IMG/VR virus record: IMGVR_UViG_3300020596_000014
Location: 1-64,000 of that record
Direction: 5' to 3' (one strand)
Source of the DNA: a virus
Length of the DNA: 64,000 bases
The position numbers and the translations under genes were made by a program. The notes below the pieces were generated by a model. That model worked only from the letters and a program-made list of their open reading frames with translations. It was not told the origin of the DNA and made no database searches. Positions 15,765 to 24,370 of this stretch are shown piece by piece (the first letter of the stretch is position 1; every line of letters starts with the position of its first letter).

Positions 15765-16093
15765 GCTGATTTGATCCTTTCAACCAACGTGTCAAATGGT
15801 AGCGTGTCAAACTCAATGTCAGTAATCCTGACGAGTTTCAAGTTTTTACTCTTAAACCAAGAGTCTTGCACTCTATCGTTGTGCCATCGTTGAACGATTT
15901 CTTGATCATGTGAATTTGTTCCAAGTGCAATCTCATCAATTGGTCGATCAAGGCCGTGCCAATAAACACCGTCAAATTGAACGTACACGTCAAGATCTAC
16001 GAGCCAGAAATCGATGGGACGTCTATGGCCTTTTGCTCTCTTTTGTCGTTTTACACCATCGCCAAAAACTTCAACAAGACGCTCGCAGAACAA
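15761..16093 (-). CDS. Fragment of a Vsr/DUF559-like homing endonuclease
   Basis: From the TTG at 16093 there are 110 residues; the frame stays open upstream to 16147, reading EEEHCDCGVSKAENLFCERL, with no ATG or GTG in that stretch. GVSKAEN...ERLVEVFG, RRPIDFWLVDLDVYVQFDGV and YWHGLD, and a C-terminal VRITDIEF strand match the nuclease core seen also at 8288-8600. An upstream Cys pair (HCDC) looks like the end of a lost zinc domain. The frame runs into the C-terminus of the upstream gene, so the N-terminal part is missing. It is AT-rich. Either a remnant or a minimal nuclease. Confidence 0.5.
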   Translation of the reverse strand: MFCERLVEVFGDGVKRQKRAKGHRRPIDFWLVDLDVYVQFDGVYWHGLDRPIDEIALGTNSHDQEIVQRWHNDRVQDSWFKSKNLKLVRITDIEFDTLPFDTLVERIKSA

Positions 16094-16133
16094 ATTCTCG
16101 GCTTTTGAAACCCCACAATCGCAATGCTCTTCT

Positions 16134-16991
16134 TCACGCCTCGTAATTTAGCTTATCGAGGGCTGGTTGAACTATTCTGCCCCAATCTTTCATGTTAGGG
16201 TGGGACTTAACAAGAAGTTCGTACACGTCTTCTTCGTGATCGGTCAACCAGGTCAACGCCTTCATCTGCGCTTCGCCGCCTTTTTGAACAGCTTTCACGA
16301 GCTCCGACAACAATTCTACAGGCGCGGGCTCGTTGAGCAGGTCATCGAGTGAATGCCGCGTCTTACTGATGTCGGCATGAGCGCGCTGGAAGCCGTTCTC
16401 GGCGGCGTCTCTTATCATGTCGACGACGTCGTCGCGTGTCCACTCATTCGAAGAAGCCGCTGCCTTGTTGATCACTCGATCTCCTTCTTTTAAGGCTGTC
16501 TCAATGTCGAACCCAACAGGGCCAAGATAGGCAGCCCTGAGGAAGTCGGGGGCATGCTTATCTCTATTAACATCAGCGTCTCGTTCGATCAGTGCGCGGT
16601 TATCCTTGTTTTGCTCAAAGTAGCGTTTGATGACTTGTTGTGCAGCCGGACTAACATTGTTATCGGCGAACACAGACTTCCAATGTTCCAGCGCGCCAGC
16701 TAGCAAAACAACAGAGACGACAGCATTGTCACCGTATAAGAGTTTAAGTCTGTAGTTCCCGTCGTACTCGTGTTTGACCTGTGCGTACCCCAACACCAGT
16801 GGTATCGGCGTTCCCTCATGTACAACGATCTTCGACGTGGAAAGCGCAATCAAGGATACTCTGCCGCTACTACTGCTCTTTAGGAGTGTGAACGCGATGT
16901 GACCAAGCTGTCGGTTCGCGAGTCCAATAACATTAGCCTCTTGAATGAGCTGCGACCGAACGTATTGGCGCAGTTCTTTGAGAGTGACCAT
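16134..16991 (-). CDS. Unknown protein with head-targeting-like N-terminus
   Basis: The protein has 285 residues. Residues 1-18 (MVTLKELRQYVRSQLIQE) form an amphipathic leader ending in IQE-A, like the leaders at 11044 and 57344. A beta-rich domain (about 30-110: HIAFTLLKSSSSGRVSLIAL, PLVLGYAQVKHEYD) is followed by a helical half (VIKRYFEQNKDNRALIERDA, LLSELVKAVQKGGEAQMK). I recognise no family. The minus-strand position among glycan genes differs from its likely virion role; packaging is inferred from the leader only. Confidence 0.6.
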   Translation of the reverse strand: MVTLKELRQYVRSQLIQEANVIGLANRQLGHIAFTLLKSSSSGRVSLIALSTSKIVVHEGTPIPLVLGYAQVKHEYDGNYRLKLLYGDNAVVSVVLLAGALEHWKSVFADNNVSPAAQQVIKRYFEQNKDNRALIERDADVNRDKHAPDFLRAAYLGPVGFDIETALKEGDRVINKAAASSNEWTRDDVVDMIRDAAENGFQRAHADISKTRHSLDDLLNEPAPVELLSELVKAVQKGGEAQMKALTWLTDHEEDVYELLVKSHPNMKDWGRIVQPALDKLNYEA

Positions 16992-17009
16992 TGCTCTAAG
17001 TAGAAACGC

Positions 17010-18020
17010 TCACTCGTACACTGTTCTTCTGTTATCGATTGTGCCGTCTAAACAGGCATCAACGAATCCGTCGAGTGTTTTGATGACATATTCCCCAACG
17101 GCCTCGTGAGTCATGAACGGTCGAAGCTTGGCTGCACGTCGTCCGATGTCGGCGCGAATGCCACTGTGAGCGAGAAGATGGTCGATGTTCTTCTCGAGTT
17201 CAACGTAGTTGTAGTCCGGCCTGTAGTCGATCGTCCTGAGAGAAGCGTAATGTTCCCACTCCTTGAGATGCCAACAACAGTTGTTCTGTGGTAGCGCGAG
17301 CACGCACTTTCCAAGCACAATAAACTCGTAGAATTTACGACTCGACACACCGATGCCCGGGAAGTCAAGACACAATTTCGTGCGATTAATGACGTCGTAA
17401 TACTCGTTCGCCGGCATGAGCCCGTCGTACGTGATGATGTTGAGATCCTTGCGACGCTCCTTTATCTCGAGAAGCTTCGCATATCCGATGCGACGGTTGG
17501 TAGGCCAATGTTGGTTAGTGTTGCGGTTCTTGGGCCAGCAGTACGGGTAGTTGTGGTCATGCACCCGACCGCCAACGAAGAGCACGTCGATGTCCTGCTC
17601 GACACTCGGAAGCGAGTCAGCGATCTTGACGATATGGTCAGGATCGTTGGTCATCAACGCAAGTGGGTAAACATCCCGTTTGAATGGATAGAACATGCGC
17701 TGTTCGGAGATAGAAGCGAATTGGATCTTGAAAACCATGTAATCATCCACTTTGTAGTGGTTGATCAGGTTCTGGAAGCGCGTCCAGTTCAACTTACAGT
17801 CAGAAGGCGTGCCGCCAGACCCGTCATCACCATCAAAGAAGCAAAGAAACTTCTTCGCGTCGCGCTCGTACAGGAAACACGACCAATTCTTCCCGAGCGT
17901 CTGCGGCGTCATGTGCTCGTCACGCACGCCGACCGACGCGTTCTTCTTGTATAACTTCTCGAGAAAGTGGACGAGGTGGTCGCGATCGTCGACGCCGTAT
18001 CTTGAGATGGTGCCTTTCAT
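17010..18020 (-). CDS. Glycosyltransferase, CgeB-like GT-B
   Basis: The protein has 336 residues. The middle reads DIDVLFVGGRVHDHNYPYCW, then YAKLLEIKERRKDLNIITYD, and the donor domain has CLDFPGIGVSSRKFYEFIVL-GK, the pattern of CgeB-type and related GT1-like transferases where the RKFYE glutamate contacts the nucleotide. It overlaps the methyltransferase upstream by 4 nt, so the two may act in turn on one glycan. Substrates are not predictable. Confidence 0.75.
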   Translation of the reverse strand: MKGTISRYGVDDRDHLVHFLEKLYKKNASVGVRDEHMTPQTLGKNWSCFLYERDAKKFLCFFDGDDGSGGTPSDCKLNWTRFQNLINHYKVDDYMVFKIQFASISEQRMFYPFKRDVYPLALMTNDPDHIVKIADSLPSVEQDIDVLFVGGRVHDHNYPYCWPKNRNTNQHWPTNRRIGYAKLLEIKERRKDLNIITYDGLMPANEYYDVINRTKLCLDFPGIGVSSRKFYEFIVLGKCVLALPQNNCCWHLKEWEHYASLRTIDYRPDYNYVELEKNIDHLLAHSGIRADIGRRAAKLRPFMTHEAVGEYVIKTLDGFVDACLDGTIDNRRTVYE

Positions 18021-18835
18021 ATGTGTTCTGCGATGAGATAGACTTGGTTGACGTGCTTACTGCGGAATTTCCCGTGTTCGATCAAAGTGAATGGGCCAAG
18101 ACGACTCATCACTTGGTCAACATTTGGCTGTCGAACGTGCCCAAACGGCTCAACATCAGGCACACCTCCGCGAGTGAGAGCAACCTCAGGAAAGGTGATC
18201 AGCACCTTACATTCTTTTGCGGTTATATCCTTAAAACCAGACAAGAGTCTTTCTTCTTCGCTGTCACGCAAATGTTCGAGAAACTCTGTACACGTCACGA
18301 GGTCAAAGTTAGACTCAACATACAGAGCCGCAATCGAGTCATGCGTGGCATTGAAGTACTCAACCTCGATCCCGCTAAGCGCGAGTAACTTGTTGTAACA
18401 TGGAAGCATGTCACATGAGTGATATTGTAACGGGATCTTGAATATGTCACGAAAAAGCAATAATCCATGATGTCCGTGAGCTGGTGCAATGTCTAGTAAT
18501 TTCGTTCCCGTGAAACGAGTAAAGAAATTGTCTTTTGCCCAATCAGGACGCGGAAAACTAGTGCCTTCTCGACTCCATACGGTTCGCGCAAAACTGTTCA
18601 TCGTGTGATCGCGAAGGAGTTTTCTATCTGTTTCATCAAGATCTGAAAGCTTTCGTTTGAACTCATCGATCTCAGCCTTCAGATGCGCTGAGTCGTTTGA
18701 TGTCGTCTTTGATAAACGTTCCATGTCTTCGTTTGTGTACGCAAACGAATGATGCGGATAACCCCAACCGATGATGCCGTTCGTGAACTCCGAGCCACCA
18801 ATCATTTCCAACAGAAGTTTTACTTGGTTATTCAT
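18017..18835 (-). CDS. SAM-dependent methyltransferase (class I)
   Basis: The protein has 272 residues. Motif I is LLDIAPAHGHHGLLLFRD, motif II contains YHSCDMLP and motif IV is FDLVTCTEFLEHLRD, typical of class I methyltransferases acting on small molecules or sugars. The N-terminal 100 residues are helical and may bind substrate. The stop overlaps the start of the CgeB-like glycosyltransferase. Target unknown; sugar methylation is the likely role from the neighbourhood. Confidence 0.75.
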   Translation of the reverse strand: MNNQVKLLLEMIGGSEFTNGIIGWGYPHHSFAYTNEDMERLSKTTSNDSAHLKAEIDEFKRKLSDLDETDRKLLRDHTMNSFARTVWSREGTSFPRPDWAKDNFFTRFTGTKLLDIAPAHGHHGLLLFRDIFKIPLQYHSCDMLPCYNKLLALSGIEVEYFNATHDSIAALYVESNFDLVTCTEFLEHLRDSEEERLLSGFKDITAKECKVLITFPEVALTRGGVPDVEPFGHVRQPNVDQVMSRLGPFTLIEHGKFRSKHVNQVYLIAEHI

Positions 18836-18859
18836 TTTGATGTACGCAAACCGTGTGAA

Positions 18860-19588
18860 TCATTCGTTAGTCCAAATTAATTCTTTAGAATGATGATGCT
18901 GATTCGCCTTGCGACGGCTAGTCACTACGCAATGGGAATCAACGAATGGTAACCAAGGAGGAATCTCATTAGTCACGGGGCATCTCGCTTCACATACAAT
19001 GACTTGTCCTAACAGGTTGCGAACCGTAGTACCCAACTTTGTATAATCGAGTAAATCTTGTCGATATTTGTAATTGCTAAAATATGGCGGGTCAACGAAC
19101 CAGGTTGCCGGTTCAAGATGGTTCTTCATCAAAGCAAGACCATCATCGACAACCGTCCAATGTTTGACTAAGTGGATCTCACTTGCGACACGACTTCGTG
19201 TGTTCTCTGTCCATTGTCCTGACAGGTTCCCCCATGACGAGATTGTCCAACACGAGCCGACATTGTTGGTTCGCTGCCACGTCTTGAGTAGCAATGCCTG
19301 TCCGTCGCTCAACCCAATCTCACGAATGTCAGTCCCTATCGGTAACCCAAGTGGGATAGCACGCACATCAGTCTCAGTTGCTTCCGTGACGATCCACTTC
19401 CATAACTGCGAAATATGCGGATCCGTTTCAGCGATGGTAACTTTTGTGGCAAAGTGACGTAGCGAGTAACCAGCTCCGCCTGCGAACGGTTCGATAACAC
19501 TCTCATATTTCGGTGTAGGGTAATGCTTGGACGCCGTCCATTTTGAGCCAAACCACTTAAAAAGCGGACCAGTGATTTTGTCACTCAT
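18860..19588 (-). CDS. dam: DNA N6-adenine methyltransferase, D12 (Dam) class
   Basis: The protein has 242 residues. FKWFGSKW (10-17) is the N-terminal SAM-binding motif of Dam-type enzymes (compare KWxGGK), PFAGGAGYSLRHF follows, TIAETD binds the ribose, and FVDPPYF (DPPY 166-169) is the catalytic motif. It would methylate adenine in a short DNA target, which could protect phage DNA from host restriction. It is inserted in the glycan operon with ATGA overlap to a glycosyltransferase, an unexpected neighbourhood. Confidence 0.88.
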   Translation of the reverse strand: MSDKITGPLFKWFGSKWTASKHYPTPKYESVIEPFAGGAGYSLRHFATKVTIAETDPHISQLWKWIVTEATETDVRAIPLGLPIGTDIREIGLSDGQALLLKTWQRTNNVGSCWTISSWGNLSGQWTENTRSRVASEIHLVKHWTVVDDGLALMKNHLEPATWFVDPPYFSNYKYRQDLLDYTKLGTTVRNLLGQVIVCEARCPVTNEIPPWLPFVDSHCVVTSRRKANQHHHSKELIWTNE

Positions 19589-20487
19589 TGTAAAATATCC
19601 ATGAACATCTGGCGATAAGCACTCATGCCTCCAGGCAGTTTCATGTCTTCTACATCAGGAATGGCGGGTGTGGCGAGCGTCACGTCATCGTTGATGGCGT
19701 AGGCAGGCAGAACTTGCTCAGCAATACCAACAGGGGTGGAGACCATAGGCAAGCCGACGAGGCCGGCTTCAAGCAATGATTGTGGACCGCCTTCTTCTCT
19801 TGCTGTCACGACGTAGAGATCGGCACATTGATAGAGCTCGTTGAGCGTCTCCTGCGGAGGTCGCTCGATGTAAGTGAAAGGCACGCCGGCGGACGTCAGA
19901 CGTCGGACAACATATTGTCTACGCCACCCACCTAAGAGAATGTGAACGTTTGGGTCTTGACGAAAGAACTCGATAAACGCGTCCGCGAGTCTGTCGGCCC
20001 CTTTTTCAAGTTTGGGAGACATGAGATCATTCCCTTCAGTGTCACGTTGTGCCGACATCAGAATACGTGCGCTAGCAGGTAGCTTGTATTTCTCTCTTAA
20101 CGTAACCTTCTCGCCAGTGGCGCGCCAACGGTGCTGATTAGCCCAATACGGAACGAGGTGAATTGGTTTCACGGTCAACTGTCGAACAAAATCGAGAGTG
20201 CGACTGTTGTAGACATGGTACGCATTCGTGATCTCGTCACGCTCAGCAAAATCACGACGCGCAGTCTCGTCGAACTTGTCCTTGACAATGTGGTGGACGG
20301 TCGTCAAAACCATCTTCTCACGAAGCTGTTGAATACTTACAGAACGCCATCGCCAGTCGCTGAGAAGCCACAGCAATGTTGCGTCGCGTGGTGTATGAGC
20401 AACAATGTCACGGCACATAAATTGGAAATCCTCGACCAACAGGTCACATATCCAGTTTTCTTCGGCTGGCAAAACCCACACCTTCAT
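19585..20487 (-). CDS. Glycosyltransferase, GT4
   Basis: The protein has 300 residues, short for GT4 (usual 350-420). It has LPASARILMSAQRDTEGND, a HILLGGWRRQYVVRRLTSAG segment, and VVTAREEGGPQSLLEAGLVG, the donor-binding E-x7-E motif. The N-terminal domain is reduced. The start is 23 nt from the divergent plus-strand gene at 20511, so the gap must hold regulatory sites for both. Confidence 0.8.
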   Translation of the reverse strand: MKVWVLPAEENWICDLLVEDFQFMCRDIVAHTPRDATLLWLLSDWRWRSVSIQQLREKMVLTTVHHIVKDKFDETARRDFAERDEITNAYHVYNSRTLDFVRQLTVKPIHLVPYWANQHRWRATGEKVTLREKYKLPASARILMSAQRDTEGNDLMSPKLEKGADRLADAFIEFFRQDPNVHILLGGWRRQYVVRRLTSAGVPFTYIERPPQETLNELYQCADLYVVTAREEGGPQSLLEAGLVGLPMVSTPVGIAEQVLPAYAINDDVTLATPAIPDVEDMKLPGGMSAYRQMFMDILQ

Positions 20488-20510
20488 GTCAGGAAGTCTA
20501 GATTGTCTAC

Positions 20511-21044
20511 ATGAACTTTTCCGGGAAATATGCTTTACTGTGTCGTCTTATCCGCGATCATAACTGTCAGAGTTTCGTGGAAACTGGCACATACGAGGCG
20601 CGGATGAGTCTTGCCATCTCTGACATCCTTCCGAACGTGCGTACGATCGAGTTGAGCGAGACACTACATCGAGACAACGTTGAACGTATCGCGAAGGCGA
20701 AGAAGGAGAATACCATCATGCTCATTTGTGATCACAGCGTAAAGGGTCTGCCAACGGCTCTACACGACGCCGTACGACCACTTGTCTGGCTCGACGCTCA
20801 CTGGTCAGCGGGGAAGACCGCGCGCGACGACAGTGGCAGTGACACGCCGGTTGTTGCGGAACTTCAGTCTCTAAGAGCACTGCTCACTGTCGATGGAGTT
20901 GTCGCGATCGACGACATCTGGTGTTTCGATGGACAGAATGGGTACCCGACGGTCGCTGCCTTGACAGAGCTCATCGTCACACAGTGGCCTGAGGCCGTGC
21001 CAACTCGTGAAGACGACGTCATTTGGTTTATCACCAAAGTGTGA
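20511..21044 (+). CDS. Methyltransferase-like protein (class I fold)
   Basis: The protein has 177 residues and is the only plus-strand gene between 12.0 and 41.1 kb. SFVETGTYEARMSLAISDI is the motif-I-like strand and loop; VRTIELSE ends in the acidic ribose contact; PLVWLDAHWSAG and GVVAIDDIWCFDG resemble the metal-linked acidic residues of macrocin-O-methyltransferase/Methyltransf_24-type proteins. A small-molecule or sugar O-methyltransferase is likely. It converges on the dioxygenase gene with 45 nt between stops. Confidence 0.65.
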   Translation: MNFSGKYALLCRLIRDHNCQSFVETGTYEARMSLAISDILPNVRTIELSETLHRDNVERIAKAKKENTIMLICDHSVKGLPTALHDAVRPLVWLDAHWSAGKTARDDSGSDTPVVAELQSLRALLTVDGVVAIDDIWCFDGQNGYPTVAALTELIVTQWPEAVPTREDDVIWFITKV

Positions 21045-21089
21045 CGTCGTAACTCTCGAGACTATCAAGTAGCTTCTTACGTTAGAGTC

Positions 21090-22070
21090 TCACGTGATCT
21101 TGTCAGCGACGCGACCCTTGTTCCTCTTCATACGAAGCTCGTTGATTTCTACACTGTCCGGGTCTTCCGGACGCTTCTTGAATTGCGTAGACTTGTACTC
21201 ATGCCGATCCCATTCTTCGGGTGACATAGGAACGTAAAAATACAACGCAAGTGATTTTCGTGTCATTCCCTCAGGGCATGCGAGCGGATCGGGATGACCA
21301 TGGTTTGACTTCATATCTGTTCGGAAGATGACAACGCGGTTGAACACCGGCGACACCTTCTTCATACAACATGTCATGTCAGCGTTCCACAACTGAAGCT
21401 CTCCGCCGTAGCTGTCATCCCAGTTCTCGTTGACATAGACGATCATGTTGACCTTGCGAAAGGCTTTCATGGGACGGTGAATGTTGTAGTCTTCGTGCAC
21501 ATCGAGCTTACCGCCAGGCTTGATCTGGTGAAGTCCGCCGCCGTTCAACGTATGGTCAGGGACGAGATTCTCGAGACCTGTGAGACGTCCAAGCTGACCT
21601 ACCACGTCAGACGAGTTCGCCTCGTCGAAGAACTCACGAAAGTCTACATCGAGCTGTGACAGGTCGTTGAACGCAAACTTGCGCTCAAGCGGGTTGTCGT
21701 ACTGCCACCACTTTTTCTCCTCGACACTCGGGTACTTCGGGATAAGCCCACGAAGTGCTTCTGAATCGAGCAGGTTATCGATGACGACATACGGGAACGG
21801 CTGCGCCGAGTTGAAGATCTCGATAGTCGCGGCGGTGTCAATGCGTTTGGTGAAGAACTTCATTTTTTTGTTCATCAAGCGATGAACGTATTTTTTCGCG
21901 AATCCAAACGTCAGCTCTCTTCCGACGATTCGAACGCGCGCTGAGGGTGTAGCAGGAATACGATACACCGTGAACCTTTTCCGGCGGCCGGCAGCGTGAT
22001 CGGGGACGATGACGAAGTAACAACCATAATAACCCACGCGTTTCTCTGTCGTGATCGTTGTGTGCTTCAC
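21090..22070 (-). CDS. 2-oxoglutarate/Fe(II) dioxygenase, prolyl-4-hydroxylase superfamily
   Basis: The protein has 326 residues. The iron site is visible: VHEDYNIH (His-x-Asp) and, about 80 residues later, SNHGHPDPL with the distal His, then RKSLALYFYVP with the Arg that binds 2-oxoglutarate. GGELQLWN is the strand usual between them in Tpa1/P4H-like enzymes. The first 70 residues (about to KKMKFFTKRID) are extra, basic and beta-rich; the ATGA overlap at 22070 supports this long start. It could hydroxylate a protein, lipid or sugar. Confidence 0.82.
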   Translation of the reverse strand: MKHTTITTEKRVGYYGCYFVIVPDHAAGRRKRFTVYRIPATPSARVRIVGRELTFGFAKKYVHRLMNKKMKFFTKRIDTAATIEIFNSAQPFPYVVIDNLLDSEALRGLIPKYPSVEEKKWWQYDNPLERKFAFNDLSQLDVDFREFFDEANSSDVVGQLGRLTGLENLVPDHTLNGGGLHQIKPGGKLDVHEDYNIHRPMKAFRKVNMIVYVNENWDDSYGGELQLWNADMTCCMKKVSPVFNRVVIFRTDMKSNHGHPDPLACPEGMTRKSLALYFYVPMSPEEWDRHEYKSTQFKKRPEDPDSVEINELRMKRNKGRVADKIT

Positions 22071-22504
22071 GGTTTGTACTTCTCGTGCCAGGCGTTGAGA
22101 ACGTGTCGGTAGACCAACATGTTCGGTCGGTAACGTGGGTTGCCGAAGATTGGCTTGTCACTGCCGTTGAGAACAAGGTGAAGCGCTGCAGCGACTGCCG
22201 CCGAACGACTCTTACCAGCGGTGCAATGGATCACAATTCGTTGAGCGTCGGGATGAGCAAGAACGAGATCAACAACCCTTTCGCCATCACTTGGTTGAGC
22301 GAGCGGACAGCTCTCTTGAGTCTGTCCTGCGGAGTGAGTGTCCAGATCCCAAAAGAAAAGGTTGAGCCGGCCAAGGGTATGCTCATTCACTTTGATGTTA
22401 GCCGGGTCTTCGCCCGGGCAATTGATAGAAATGAAGATGTGCGGCACATCGTGAGGCTCCATGGCCTCGATGAGCGGGCGACTGAAGACTTGGATATCGA
22501 TCAC
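22067..22504 (-). CDS. Cys-based protein tyrosine phosphatase-like protein
   Basis: The protein has 145 residues. VIHCTAGKSRSAAVAAAL is a full PTP P-loop (Cys94-x5-Arg100) after a strand and helix. FFWDLDTHS before it supplies candidate acidic residues. The form is that of the small predicted phosphatases annotated as tyrosine-phosphatase-like in bacteria and phages. It is coupled by ATGA to both the epimerase and the dioxygenase, so a role in the glycan pathway, for example on a phospho-sugar, is possible. Confidence 0.8.
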   Translation of the reverse strand: MIDIQVFSRPLIEAMEPHDVPHIFISINCPGEDPANIKVNEHTLGRLNLFFWDLDTHSAGQTQESCPLAQPSDGERVVDLVLAHPDAQRIVIHCTAGKSRSAAVAAALHLVLNGSDKPIFGNPRYRPNMLVYRHVLNAWHEKYKP

Positions 22505-23469
22505 GGGTTCACCATGTTGTTGATCCAGAGGTAGGTTTCAGACATGTGATCAACCAGTTTTATGGTGGGTTCCCACCCAAGCTTCTCTTTGATCAATTTG
22601 TTACAAGAAACACGCCCATTGACACCAACGGGTCCTGTGATGTGATTGAGCGTAAGTTTCTTTCCAGAGATGGTAATGATCATGTTCGCCAACTCGTCGA
22701 TCGTGACCATCTCCGTCGATCCAATGTTCACAGGACCCTGGAAGTCCGAACGCATCAAACGAAGCGTTCCCTCAACACATTCACTGACGTGGAGAAAGCT
22801 TCGCGTTTGCTGTCCGGTCCCCCAGATGTCGATCGAAGTGCCGTCGTTGGCTAGCGCAACTTTACGACACAGAGCCGCCGGTGCCTTTTCACGACCACCT
22901 TGATACGTTCCCATTTTTCCGTAAATGTTGTGGTACCTGGCAATCCTGACGGTTAGTCCCTTGTTACGAGCAAACGCGTCATACAGTCGCTCGCTGAAGA
23001 TCTTCTCGAGTCCGTAAGGCGAATCAGGCGAAGCAGGCCAAGCAGAACTTTCTTCGCAGTTCGGGTTGAGCGAGTCTTTCTGATTCTCCTCAGCGTAGAC
23101 GCATGCACTTGAGCTCCAGAAGATCCTGGATTGCGGGCAATGCTTCGCGATCGCGTTCAGTGTGTTCACGTTGATCGCGACGCTGTTGCTCATGATCTCA
23201 GCGTCATGTTGCCCAGAAAATATATGGAGAGCTCCTCCCATGTCGGCCGCCAGAGCGTACCACTCGGTTATGCCTTGCTTTGCGAGGTTATCGGCGACGT
23301 ACGGATCACGGAGGTCGCCTTGCGCGAAGGTCTCGCCAGGAAGCAAGTCACGGAACTCCGGCTTCTTGACATCAACAATAATGGTCTCGTATCCTTCAGA
23401 GATAAGATGCTCAGAAAGATGAGAACCGATAAACCCGCCGCCGCCCGTGATGATCGCTCGCTTAGTCAT
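22501..23469 (-). CDS. GDP-mannose 3,5-epimerase-like SDR enzyme
   Basis: The protein has 322 residues. TGGGGFIGSH (8-17) is the NAD loop. LAADMGGALHIFSGQHDAEI, SSSACVYAE (Cys123), YGLEK (Tyr152, Lys156), RYHNIYGKMGTYQGGREKAP and WGTGQQTRSFLHVSECVEG closely follow the GDP-mannose 3,5-epimerase family, in which the Cys and a Lys do the epimerisation and Tyr/Lys the NAD chemistry. Product would be GDP-L-galactose or GDP-L-gulose from GDP-mannose. The extended-SDR fold is certain; the exact substrate rests on these motifs. ATGA overlap ties it to the phosphatase. Confidence 0.82.
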   Translation of the reverse strand: MTKRAIITGGGGFIGSHLSEHLISEGYETIIVDVKKPEFRDLLPGETFAQGDLRDPYVADNLAKQGITEWYALAADMGGALHIFSGQHDAEIMSNSVAINVNTLNAIAKHCPQSRIFWSSSACVYAEENQKDSLNPNCEESSAWPASPDSPYGLEKIFSERLYDAFARNKGLTVRIARYHNIYGKMGTYQGGREKAPAALCRKVALANDGTSIDIWGTGQQTRSFLHVSECVEGTLRLMRSDFQGPVNIGSTEMVTIDELANMIITISGKKLTLNHITGPVGVNGRVSCNKLIKEKLGWEPTIKLVDHMSETYLWINNMVNP

Positions 23470-23471
23470 TG

Positions 23472-24263
23472 TTACCGCAGAAGATAAGCCGCCTCGGTGA
23501 GAACCCGATCTTTGGTCTTCTCATAACAGTGATGCATCACCCATGGATAACTCTCTAAGATCGGCACCTTGTTGACACACATGAAGTAGTTGACTGCCGT
23601 TTGCTCTGATGCATTCCACACCTTCGCCTTCGTGCCTGGCGAATCTGGAAAGTGTGACACATCTGAGATGTCAACAGCGATAAGCTTCTCGCAATACCCC
23701 ACAATGTCAGTCGCCGCGGCGTGATACTCCGTGCTTAAGCCAAGCGTACCCATGTTGAAGATGGGGAAATCCTCGGTCCCGAGACCGACACGCGCTGCCT
23801 TGCGCTCGCCCCAATACTCTCGCCCTCCAGAGCACAGACGTTCACGCTTCCAGGCGATACCGCCTTTATGCTGCAATAGGTCAACGATCGGCTTGAGACA
23901 GGTGAGATCGTTGTCGAGCTTCAGCGAAGTGCCCTTGCCGTCATTGTTCATCTGCACGATCTTGACGAGCGGCCAGAATGAGTACCAGTGTGATTGCCAC
24001 TCCTTGATCTCTTTTGAGAGATCGACGGTATCAACGAAGTCCAGCGACACGTTGTACCGATCAAGCTTGTCGAGAATGAGCGCGCAGTCATCAGTGAAGA
24101 CGCGGTACAACATCTTGGGGTTGTGATGTAAGAAGGTCGCGATAGAGGCTGCTGTATACGAGAAGATGTAGTCCTTCGACTTGTAGACGTCTTTTGCCCA
24201 ATGCCGGCCCGAGTCGGTCACAGTCTTGAGATCGTAATCAAAAACAAGAGAATAAACGCTCAC
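23472..24263 (-). CDS. Glycosyltransferase-like protein (GT-A type)
   Basis: The protein has 263 residues from a GTG that overlaps the stop of the small membrane gene upstream. The start VYSLVFDYDLKTVTD, HNPKMLYRVFTDDCALILDK and the GTSLKLDNDLTCLKPIVDLL segment (DND as a likely DxD metal motif) resemble GT-A enzymes of the GT8 or related type. FPIFNMGTLGLS is like the F-N-x-G-V/T motif of such proteins. Donor and acceptor are unknown. Confidence 0.65.
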   Translation of the reverse strand: MSVYSLVFDYDLKTVTDSGRHWAKDVYKSKDYIFSYTAASIATFLHHNPKMLYRVFTDDCALILDKLDRYNVSLDFVDTVDLSKEIKEWQSHWYSFWPLVKIVQMNNDGKGTSLKLDNDLTCLKPIVDLLQHKGGIAWKRERLCSGGREYWGERKAARVGLGTEDFPIFNMGTLGLSTEYHAAATDIVGYCEKLIAVDISDVSHFPDSPGTKAKVWNASEQTAVNYFMCVNKVPILESYPWVMHHCYEKTKDRVLTEAAYLLR

Positions 24264-24370
24264 TTTAGCCACCTCTTCACACGCGCCAATGCTACGTCGC
24301 CCCAGGCAATGATCACCACGAGAGCAGAGATGGCTCCGATGACGCTGCAGGTCGCTTGCAAGTAGATCAC
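24260..24370 (-). CDS. Tiny membrane protein, paralog of 25819-25983
   Basis: The protein has 36 residues from a GTG overlapping the stop of the methyltransferase gene (GTGA), ending in a TGA that overlaps the next GTG. It reads MIYLQATCSVIGAISALVVI then IAWGDVALARVKRWLK: one transmembrane helix followed by a basic tail. It shares MIY(L/V)Q, C, G-IS-L-VII, WGDVA and Lys with the protein at 25819. Dual overlap and the paralog make it real despite its size. It may be a membrane anchor or regulator for the adjacent sugar enzymes. Confidence 0.68.
   Translation of the reverse strand: MIYLQATCSVIGAISALVVIIAWGDVALARVKRWLK

Noticed and set aside
21045-21089. GAGACT/AGTCTC in a convergent gap as a terminator
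   Set aside because: Only 6 bp with a 22-nt loop and no U-run; too weak to call.
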